NCBI RefSeq assembly: GCF_024359525.1
Contig: NZ_JAKZEU010000001.1
Location: 496,001-560,000 of the forward strand
Reading direction: 5' to 3'
Source: Paracoccus albicereus
GTDB lineage: Bacteria; Pseudomonadota; Alphaproteobacteria; Rhodobacterales; Rhodobacteraceae
Length of the DNA: 64,000 bases
Shown here piece by piece: positions 56,225 to 64,000 of the stretch (positions are counted from its first letter, which is position 1; every line of letters begins with the position of its first letter). The translations under genes and the position numbers were made by a program. Below the pieces are notes generated by a model. That model did not search any database and had not been told where the DNA came from. It worked only from the letters and a program-made list of their open reading frames with translations.

Positions 56225-57442
56225 ATGGCGCGCATCGTCTTCTGCCTGCCCGCGATGCGCGGACATCTTGGGGCTCATGCGCCGCTGGCACGCGAACTGG
56301 TACGGCGTGGCCACAATGTAACGCTGCTAGGCAGTCGTGCGCTGACACCGTTGGCAAGTGAAGAGGGGCTGAACGTCGCCTCGCTCGACTGGACGGAGCC
56401 GAGCCTCGGCGGTGCCGGACTTGTCCGAACGCTGACGGCGACGGCAGCGGCGACGCGTGGCGTCATCCGTCATGCTCCTTCGGCGCTGGCCAGTCTCGAT
56501 CCCGATCTTGCAATCACCGATCAGGCAGAGCCGGGCTACGCCCTCGCGGCTGAGGCGTCCGGGATTCCGCGCATCACGCTGACCGCAGGCCTGCCGATCA
56601 TGGCCAGTGACGAGGTCCCGCCCCCGTTCCTTCCGTGGCCTTTCGATCCATCCGTGAAGGGCCGGAAGCGTAATCGTGGGGGTTGGGCGGTCGCCTCGGT
56701 ACTGATGGCGCTTCAGAAGCGCGCACTGGCCGCGGGATGTCGGGATCACGGTCTGCCGCTGCGCGCCGACATGGCTGACTGGACCCACGGGGTGCCTGAA
56801 TTGCGGCAGATGATCCCTTCGCTGGACTTCCCGCAGCCCCGGCCTGCGAACGCAGTGTCGCTTGGCCCCTTGCGCGACGGCGACGTTACGGAAACGCTTC
56901 CGCCGTTGGGCGACAAGCCGTTGATTTTCGCTTCGCTCGGGACGCTGGCAGGGCGGCGCAGGCGCCTTTTGCACGCGATCTGCGAAGCGGCAGCGCCGCT
57001 TGATGCGACGCTGGTGCTGGCTCATGCGGGCACGCTGTCGTCCGCAGAGGTTGCGGCCTTGCCTGGTCGGCCGCTGGTCCGCAACCTCTGGCCGCAACTT
57101 CCGTTGCTGGACCGCGCATCCGTCTGCATCACCCATGGCGGAATGAATACAGTGCTGGATTGCGTCGCGGCCGGTGTGCCCATGCTGACCTTGCCGCTGG
57201 CCTTCGAGCAGCCGGGCATCGCAGCCCGTGTCGCCCATCACGGGGTCGGTCTGACCCTTCCGCCCCGCCAGCGCGGCGTCGGGATGATCCGTGCCACACT
57301 GCGCGAGCTGCTTTCCGATCGCGACTTCGGTGACAAGATCGCTGCCCACCGCGCGGAACTGCGTGCGCTGGGCGGCGTTCGGCGCGGTGCGGACATCATC
57401 GAGGGCTCGTTGAACCGCTCCGCAACGGGGGATGCGGCATGA
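56225..57442 (+). CDS. crtX: Zeaxanthin glucosyltransferase CrtX
   Basis: A 405-residue UDP-glycosyltransferase: IVFCLPAMRGHLGAHAPLARELVRRGHNVTLLG at the start and the donor motif THGGMNTVLDCVAAGVPMLTLPLAFEQPG (split here only by description) near residue 305. It glucosylates hydroxyl carotenoids. The nine-base spacing after crtZ is the only non-overlapping junction of the run. Confidence 0.92.
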   Translation: MARIVFCLPAMRGHLGAHAPLARELVRRGHNVTLLGSRALTPLASEEGLNVASLDWTEPSLGGAGLVRTLTATAAATRGVIRHAPSALASLDPDLAITDQAEPGYALAAEASGIPRITLTAGLPIMASDEVPPPFLPWPFDPSVKGRKRNRGGWAVASVLMALQKRALAAGCRDHGLPLRADMADWTHGVPELRQMIPSLDFPQPRPANAVSLGPLRDGDVTETLPPLGDKPLIFASLGTLAGRRRRLLHAICEAAAPLDATLVLAHAGTLSSAEVAALPGRPLVRNLWPQLPLLDRASVCITHGGMNTVLDCVAAGVPMLTLPLAFEQPGIAARVAHHGVGLTLPPRQRGVGMIRATLRELLSDRDFGDKIAAHRAELRALGGVRRGADIIEGSLNRSATGDAA

Positions 57443-58596
57443 ATGCGGACATCATCCTGGGCGGCGGCGGTCTCGCCTCCAGCCTGATCGCGCTGGCCGT
57501 CCGCGCGGTGCGGCCGAAGGCGCGTATCCTGATCCTCGACCGCGCCGCCGGCCCTTCGGACAGCCACACCTGGTCCTTTCACGGTCCCGATATCGCACCA
57601 GAATGGCACGTGCGCCTTGGACCTGCGCTGGTCGGGAACTGGCCGGACCAAGAGGTCCGCTTCCCCGCGCATGCACGTCGGCTTCGCGCCGGCTATTCCT
57701 CGATGGGCAGCGAAGGGCTGGCCCGGCTGAGAGACAAGGCCGGGATCGAAACGCTCTGGTCGTCCGAGATTGCGACGCTAGGCAGGGATCGCGCCGTTTT
57801 GCGAGACGGGACGGAACTGACCGCGCCCGCGATCCTCGACGGACGGGGCGCGCAGCCGGGGCCGCATCTGGTCACCGGCTTTCAGAAATTCGTCGGAATC
57901 GAGATCGAGTGCGACGCCCCCCATGGCATACCCCGGCCGGTCATCATGGATGCGACGGTGCCACAACAGGACGGCTACCGCTTCATCTATGTCCTGCCCT
58001 TCACCCCGACGCGCGTGCTGATCGAAGACACGCGCTACAGCGACGGTGCGGGCCTGTCCGACAACGAACTGGCGGCCGAGGCAATGGACTATGCCGCATC
58101 TCGTGGATGGCGCGGGCAAGAGGTTCGGCGGGAACGCGGCATTCTACCGATCGCACTGGCGCAGGATGCCGCGGGCTTCTGGAACGACCATGCCGACGGC
58201 CCGGTCCCGATCGGCCTGCGCGCAGGCCTGTTCCATCCCGTAACGGGCTATTCCCTTCCCGTCGCGGTCCAAGTCGCCGACCTGATCGCCGATACGCAGC
58301 CGATGACCACCGAAGCGATCCGGGCCCGTCTGCGCAGTTTCGCCCAGCGCCGCGCGCGCGAAGACCGCTTTCTGCGCCTTCTGAACCGGATGCTGTTCCG
58401 CGGCTGCCCGGGACCCGAGCGTTACCGACTGCTGGAACGCTTCTACCGCTTGCCCGAGCCGCTGATCGAGCGGTTCTACGCCGGTCGCCTGACCTGGGCC
58501 GATCGCGCCCGGATCGTCACCGGCAAGCCCCCGATCCCGATCCGCGCCGCGCTGCCCTGCCTGCCCGAGGCGCCGCTCCTGAAAGGTGAGACATGA
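57439..58596 (+). CDS. crtY: Lycopene beta-cyclase CrtY
   Basis: A 385-residue FAD/NAD-dependent cyclase turning lycopene into beta-carotene. Seen: IILGGGGLASSLIALAV (dinucleotide fold), GVQ-like FIYVLPFTPTRVLIEDTRYSD (cyclase motif), and GLFHPVTGYSLP near the end. Four-base overlaps on both sides. Confidence 0.95.
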   Translation: MNADIILGGGGLASSLIALAVRAVRPKARILILDRAAGPSDSHTWSFHGPDIAPEWHVRLGPALVGNWPDQEVRFPAHARRLRAGYSSMGSEGLARLRDKAGIETLWSSEIATLGRDRAVLRDGTELTAPAILDGRGAQPGPHLVTGFQKFVGIEIECDAPHGIPRPVIMDATVPQQDGYRFIYVLPFTPTRVLIEDTRYSDGAGLSDNELAAEAMDYAASRGWRGQEVRRERGILPIALAQDAAGFWNDHADGPVPIGLRAGLFHPVTGYSLPVAVQVADLIADTQPMTTEAIRARLRSFAQRRAREDRFLRLLNRMLFRGCPGPERYRLLERFYRLPEPLIERFYAGRLTWADRARIVTGKPPIPIRAALPCLPEAPLLKGET

Positions 58597-60080
58597 CATC
58601 AGCCATCGTGATCGGCGCAGGATTCGGCGGGCTTGCGCTGGCGATCCGCCTGCAGAATGCAGGGATCGCGACGACGCTGGTCGAGGCCCGCGACAAGCCG
58701 GGCGGGCGCGCCTATGTCTGGCACCATGAGGGGCATGTCTTCGATGCCGGTCCTACGGTCATCACCGACCCGGATGCGCTGAAGGAGCTTTGGACCGACG
58801 CCGGTCAGGACATGGCGCGCGATGTGACACTGATCCCCATTTCTCCCTTCTATCGGCTGATATGGGACGGCGGACGTGTCTTCGACTACGTCAATGACGG
58901 ACAGCAACTGGAAGAGCAGATTGCCCGGTTCAACCCGGACGATCTGGAGGGCTATCGCCGTTTCAAGGACTACGCCGAAGAGGTCTATCAGGAAGGCTAC
59001 GTCAAGCTGGGCACGGTGCCCTTCCTGAAGCTGGGTCAGATGATGCGCGCAGCCCCCGCCCTGATGCGGCTTCAGGCCTACAAATCCGTCCACGCCAAAG
59101 TGTCCGAATTTATCAAGGACCCGTATCTGCGGCAGGCCTTTTCCTATCACACGCTGCTGGTGGGCGGGAATCCCTTCTCGACCAGCTCGATCTACGCGCT
59201 GATCCACGCGTTGGAACGGCGTGGCGGGGTCTGGTTCGCCAGGGGTGGCACCAACCAACTCATTTCTGGGATGGTCCAGCTGTTTGAACGGCTCGGCGGC
59301 ACCTTGCTGTTGAACGCAAAGGTTGCGCAGGTCCAGACCGAGGGTGGGCGTGCGACCGGCGTCCGGCTGGTGGATGGACGGCAGTTGGACGCGGACATGG
59401 TCGCCAGCAATGGCGACGTCATGCACAATTATCGTGACCTTCTGGGCCATACACGCCGCGGGCGCACCAAGGCTGCCATGCTGGGCCGTCAGCGCTGGTC
59501 GATGTCGCTTTTCGTGGTGCATTTCGGCTTGAAAGAGATGCCACAGGGCCTTGCCCACCACACCATCCTCTTCGGCCCGCGATACAAGGAGTTGGTGAAC
59601 GAGATCTTCAAGGGCCCGAAGCTGGCAGAGGATTTCTCGCTCTACCTTCATTCACCCTCGGTCACGGACCCTGACATGGCTCCGCCGGGCATGTCGACGC
59701 ACTACGTGCTGGCCCCGGTCCCCCATCTGGGCCGCGCCCAGATCGACTGGTCCAAGGAAGGCCCGGCCTATGCCGATCGCATCCTGCAAAGCCTGGAAGA
59801 GCGGCTGATCCCGAACCTGCGGGCGAACCTGACCACAAGGCGCATCTTTGCGCCGTCGGACTTCCAAAGCGAACTTGCCGCCCATCACGGCAGCGCGTTC
59901 TCGGTCGAGCCGATCCTGGCGCAATCCGCCTGGTTCCGTCCCCATAACCGCGACCGTTTCATCCGTAACTTCTATCTTGTCGGCGCGGGCACCCATCCGG
60001 GTGCGGGCATTCCGGGCGTCGTCGGCAGCGCGAAGGCCACAGCACAGGTGATGCTGTCGGATGCGGGCGTCTCGGCGTGA
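58593..60080 (+). CDS. crtI: Phytoene desaturase CrtI
   Basis: A 495-residue FAD desaturase of the four-step bacterial type (phytoene to lycopene). Seen: N-terminal IVIGAGFGGLALAIRLQNAG, KPGGRAYVWHHEGHVFDAGPTVITDP (broken for description) and the C-terminal GAGTHPGAGIPGVVGSAK. Full family length. Confidence 0.97.
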   Translation: MTSAIVIGAGFGGLALAIRLQNAGIATTLVEARDKPGGRAYVWHHEGHVFDAGPTVITDPDALKELWTDAGQDMARDVTLIPISPFYRLIWDGGRVFDYVNDGQQLEEQIARFNPDDLEGYRRFKDYAEEVYQEGYVKLGTVPFLKLGQMMRAAPALMRLQAYKSVHAKVSEFIKDPYLRQAFSYHTLLVGGNPFSTSSIYALIHALERRGGVWFARGGTNQLISGMVQLFERLGGTLLLNAKVAQVQTEGGRATGVRLVDGRQLDADMVASNGDVMHNYRDLLGHTRRGRTKAAMLGRQRWSMSLFVVHFGLKEMPQGLAHHTILFGPRYKELVNEIFKGPKLAEDFSLYLHSPSVTDPDMAPPGMSTHYVLAPVPHLGRAQIDWSKEGPAYADRILQSLEERLIPNLRANLTTRRIFAPSDFQSELAAHHGSAFSVEPILAQSAWFRPHNRDRFIRNFYLVGAGTHPGAGIPGVVGSAKATAQVMLSDAGVSA

Positions 60081-61000
60081 AGGACACGGTCGCCGCCAGC
60101 GAAATTTCTATCGCCCAAGGGTCGCAAAGCTTCGCGGCCGCCGCAAAGCTGATGTCTGCTGGCATGCGCGACGATACGGTGATGCTTTACGCCTGGTGTC
60201 GGCACGCTGACGACGTGATCGACGGTCAGGATCTCGGCAGCCGGCCGGACCCGGGCGCGGATGCAGAAGCGCGACTGTCCCAGTTGCGCGCCGATACGCT
60301 GGAGGCGCTGCACGGTGATTTGCCGATGTCACCGCCCTTCGAGGCGCTGCGCGCCGTCGCACGCCGACACGCGTTCCCCGATCGCTGGCCGCTGGACCTG
60401 ATCGAAGGTTTTGCGATGGACGTCAACGCGCGCCAATATCGGACGCTTTCGGACACGCTGGAATATTCCTATCACGTTGCAGGCGTTGTGGGTGTCATGA
60501 TGGCACGTGTGATGGGCGTTCGCGATCCAGCGGTTCTCGACCGGGCCTGCGATCTGGGGCTTGCCTTTCAACTGACCAACATCGCACGCGACGTGATGGA
60601 CGACGCCGCGATCGGGCGCTGTTACCTGCCGCAGGATTGGCTGAACGCGGCGGACGCGAGCATCGAGGGCGAAATCCCATCGCCCGCCGTCTACGAGGTC
60701 ATCCTTCGGCTTCTGGACGCGGCCGAGCCTTATTACGGCAGCGCCCGCGCTGGCCTTCCGGGCCTGCCGCTGCGCTGCGCCTGGTCCATCGCGGCGGCCG
60801 CGCGCATCTATCACGCGATCGGCACCCGCATCCGAAGGGGCGGACCCAAGGCCTACCGCACTCGTATCCGCACCTCTGGCGCGGCGAAGGTCGGAATGGT
60901 TTTGCGCTCGGGCGGTGACGCCTTTCTGTCTCGAGCGTCGGGGAAAAATGTGTCGCGCGAAGGTTTGTGGAACCGTCCGCGTGCGGACGAGAAGGCCTGA
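60077..61000 (+). CDS. crtB: Phytoene synthase CrtB
   Basis: A 307-residue prenyl synthase joining two GGPP. Aspartate motifs: HADDVID and NIARDVMDD; GTG start overlaps the crtI stop (GTGA). Last gene of the plus-strand run; crtE converges on it from the right. Confidence 0.97.
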   Translation: MKDTVAASEISIAQGSQSFAAAAKLMSAGMRDDTVMLYAWCRHADDVIDGQDLGSRPDPGADAEARLSQLRADTLEALHGDLPMSPPFEALRAVARRHAFPDRWPLDLIEGFAMDVNARQYRTLSDTLEYSYHVAGVVGVMMARVMGVRDPAVLDRACDLGLAFQLTNIARDVMDDAAIGRCYLPQDWLNAADASIEGEIPSPAVYEVILRLLDAAEPYYGSARAGLPGLPLRCAWSIAAAARIYHAIGTRIRRGGPKAYRTRIRTSGAAKVGMVLRSGGDAFLSRASGKNVSREGLWNRPRADEKA

Positions 61001-61051
61001 TACAGCTAGACGGGGGCGAGTTATCGCTTGGCCGTCAACGCGTCAGGAGTG

Positions 61052-61951
61052 TCATGCGCTGCCGCGAAGCGATTTTGGCAGCACCCCTGCCAGCAGCGCC
61101 TGGATATCGGGACTTGCCAACGGCGGGACCGCCAGCATGTCGTCCAGTTCGGCGCGGTTCAGTTTGTAGCTTTCCGACACGTCGCTCAGGCTTTCGACGG
61201 CCAGCATCCCGCGCGCCGGATTGTCCGGTCGCGTATCGCGGCCGATATCCTTGCCGATGGCGTGCGGGTCGCCGATCAGGTCCAGCAGATCATCGTAGGA
61301 CTGGAAAACCCGACCAAGCTGGCGCCCGAAAGCGATCATCGCTTGCACGGCCTTGTCGTCCAGACCCTTGATTGCGCCCAGCATTTCAAGTCCGGCGATG
61401 AACAGGACGCCCGTCTTTAGGTCCTGTTCACGCCGGATCCGTTCCGGCGTTTTCCCACCGGCCAGATCCAGGTCCTGACCGGCACACAATCCCTGCGGTC
61501 CAAGCGCCGCCGACAGGATCGAGACCAGCCGCGATCTCGTCTCGGGCGACGCATCTCGGGCATCGGCCAAAACCCGCATCGCCTCGGTGATCAACGCGAT
61601 GCCGGCAAGAACCGCCCGCGCCTCGCCGTGTTTGACGTGGGTCGCCGGTTCGCCGCGACGCATCTCTGCGTCGTCCATGCAGGGCAGATCGTCGAAGACC
61701 AGCGAGGCGCTGTGCACGATCTCCAGTGCCGCGGCCGAATCCACGCTGGCCCGGCAGACTCCGCCGCCAGCTTCGGCGGCCATCAGAAGCAGGGTTCCGC
61801 GAAACCGCTTGCCGCCGGACATGACCGCCCCGGACATTGCCGCGCCCAGCCCGTCCGATGCGGTGCCGAACCCTTCGCTGATTTCCGCGAGGCGCGCGTT
61901 CAAGCGATCCCGCAGCGCCTCCGCTGATTGTGTCGCCGCTTCTGCCGTCAT
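61052..61951 (-). CDS. crtE: Geranylgeranyl diphosphate synthase CrtE
   Basis: A 299-residue prenyltransferase providing GGPP to CrtB. First aspartate-rich motif VFDDLPCMDDAEMRRG, second YDDLLDLIGD. ATG 61951 (MTAEAATQ) begins the family core; the open frame extends to 62074 without support. It is convergent with crtB, so it has its own promoter. Confidence 0.94.
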   Translation of the reverse strand: MTAEAATQSAEALRDRLNARLAEISEGFGTASDGLGAAMSGAVMSGGKRFRGTLLLMAAEAGGGVCRASVDSAAALEIVHSASLVFDDLPCMDDAEMRRGEPATHVKHGEARAVLAGIALITEAMRVLADARDASPETRSRLVSILSAALGPQGLCAGQDLDLAGGKTPERIRREQDLKTGVLFIAGLEMLGAIKGLDDKAVQAMIAFGRQLGRVFQSYDDLLDLIGDPHAIGKDIGRDTRPDNPARGMLAVESLSDVSESYKLNRAELDDMLAVPPLASPDIQALLAGVLPKSLRGSA

Positions 61952-62098
61952 CAAGTCAACCGTTACCCGCCGCTGGTGGCGCCAGTCCAAGCGCCGTATC
62001 TCGCTGCCGGTTCCCGTACGGGATGAACCCTGACACCAGCCATCATGTTGGCCGGATCGGGGCTGACTGTCCACCGCTGAATGGCTGTGATGGTCGCG

Positions 62099-63394
<1,296 letters not shown>

Positions 63395-63414
63395 GTCAGT
63401 CCTTTCTTTCAAGA

Positions 63415-64000
63415 TCATCCGGTCCAGCCAAGCGCGGCTGAAATGCAGTTCATCGACTGCATCAGCGGAACCGTGAGGCTGCGGTCATGACCGCTGCGAA
63501 CCGCGCCGAGCAGATCGACCTGAAGATTGTGGGCGCGTTCCAGATCGCATCCGATACGATCGAAATGTGCAACCGTTTGCGGGAAGCGGGCACCGATGAC
63601 CGCGCCATCGTTCAGAAACCGCAGCGCGTCGCAGCTGGCATCGTGTTCATCCCGGATCATGCCGAAGACGCGATCACGCAGCTTCTGATCGGGGACCAGC
63701 GCGGCGTAACGCGCGGCGATCGCCATGTCGGTCTGGAACAAGGTCTTTTCGACCTCATCAACGATCAGCCGGAACAGCGCCGAATCCGTCGTCATCTGCC
63801 GCAGCAGATCGTCGCCCGCCTGACCGCGATACTTGCGGAATTGGGCAATTGCGGTGCCGAAGCCATACCAGCCGGTAAGAAGATGGCGGTTCTGAGACCA
63901 CGCAAAGACCCAAGGGATCGCGCGCAGATCGTCAAGGCTGGCCGCACCGAACCGCCGCGCGGGGCGCGAGCCGATTTTCAGCATCGCCAGTTCCTCGACC
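63415..64000 (-). CDS. ppc: Phosphoenolpyruvate carboxylase, C-terminal part (5-prime end outside window)
   Basis: About 194 residues of the C-terminus, continuing beyond the right edge. Seen: [32 protein letters not shown] and the closing helices ending in [11 protein letters not shown], as in PEPC (usual end is GLRNTG). It makes oxaloacetate from PEP. The first bases beyond 64000 are missing, so the start is not visible. Confidence 0.93.
   Translation of the reverse strand, partial: VEELAMLKIGSRPARRFGAASLDDLRAIPWVFAWSQNRHLLTGWYGFGTAIAQFRKYRGQAGDDLLRQMTTDSALFRLIVDEVEKTLFQTDMAIAARYAALVPDQKLRDRVFGMIRDEHDASCDALRFLNDGAVIGARFPQTVAHFDRIGCDLERAHNLQVDLLGAVRSGHDRSLTVPLMQSMNCISAALGWTG

Noticed and set aside
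57432..58589. A second 385-residue frame over crtY
   Set aside because: Arg/Pro-rich out-of-frame reading of the same DNA; crtY is in the other frame with overlaps to both neighbours.

Overview
The window looks like chromosomal DNA of a GC-rich, methylotrophic, carotenoid-forming alphaproteobacterium, most likely Paracoccus or a close relative in the Rhodobacterales. This rests on recognised gene families and gene order (gfa-flhA-fghA-xoxF-cycB-xoxJ; parB-parA-rsmG-mnmG-mnmE-rho-hemJ | aroE-coaE-dnaQ; fni-crtWZXYIB), not on a database search.

Layout. (1) 1-11849, minus strand: C1 oxidation. The genes cover glutathione-dependent formaldehyde oxidation (gfa, flhA, fghA), a lanthanide-type methanol dehydrogenase (xoxF) with its cytochrome c and XoxJ, and a quinoprotein-associated set (CXXXCW protein, ABC-type binding protein, YVTN beta-propeller, an acidic exported protein, ABC ATPase cut by the window edge). 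A ClpP-like protease and a GNAT acetyltransferase sit inside the formaldehyde operon. (2) 11948-17671: a sulfotransferase-like gene, hrcA-grpE, then a plus-strand run of rph, rdgB, a RidA-like gene, hemW and a DUF454 gene. (3) 17675-27587: the likely replication-origin neighbourhood. parB, parA, rsmG, mnmG, mnmE, rho and hemJ run leftward; aroE, coaE and dnaQ run rightward; the 493-base AT-rich gap between them holds a perfect DnaA box. Two parS-like palindromes lie in the starts of rsmG and mnmG. (4) 27657-32010: a yihY/brkB membrane protein, then a general stress response locus (phyR, nepR, ecfG, HisKA_2 sensor kinase). (5) 32106-36594: a pqi-type envelope lipid transport operon with PqiA split in two. 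(6) 36695-42029: accessory-looking genes: a Cys-rich protein, a subtilase, a 72-residue protein, a PAP2/vanadium-haloperoxidase-fold enzyme with an Asn-Ala-Gln repeat, and a divergent winged-helix/TPR regulator. (7) 42026-50722: aroQ, an inositol-phosphatase-family gene, pmbA, a DUF2125 exported protein, a short enoyl-CoA hydratase-like gene, and two cell-wall proteins with degenerate enzyme domains. (8) 51014-53767: tRNA-Ala(CGC), an entericidin-like lipoprotein and an ABC exporter. (9) 53887-61951: the carotenoid cluster fni-crtW-crtZ-crtX-crtY-crtI-crtB with convergent crtE, predicting hydroxylated and ketolated (astaxanthin-type) carotenoids and glucosides. (10) 62099-64000: glyA and the 3-prime end of ppc.

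How the genes work together: methanol is oxidised in the periplasm by XoxF, passing electrons to the adjacent cytochrome c. Formaldehyde is then captured by glutathione and oxidised through FlhA and FghA to formate. The crt genes form a self-contained route from IPP/DMAPP to xanthophyll glucosides; five of their six junctions are 4-base overlaps. PhyR-NepR-EcfG is the usual alphaproteobacterial partner-switch for stress transcription. The least explained parts are the acidic exported protein beside XoxF, the low-complexity tails shared by C1 periplasmic proteins, the protease/PAP2/regulator locus, and the degenerate LytM and caspase-like cell-wall proteins.
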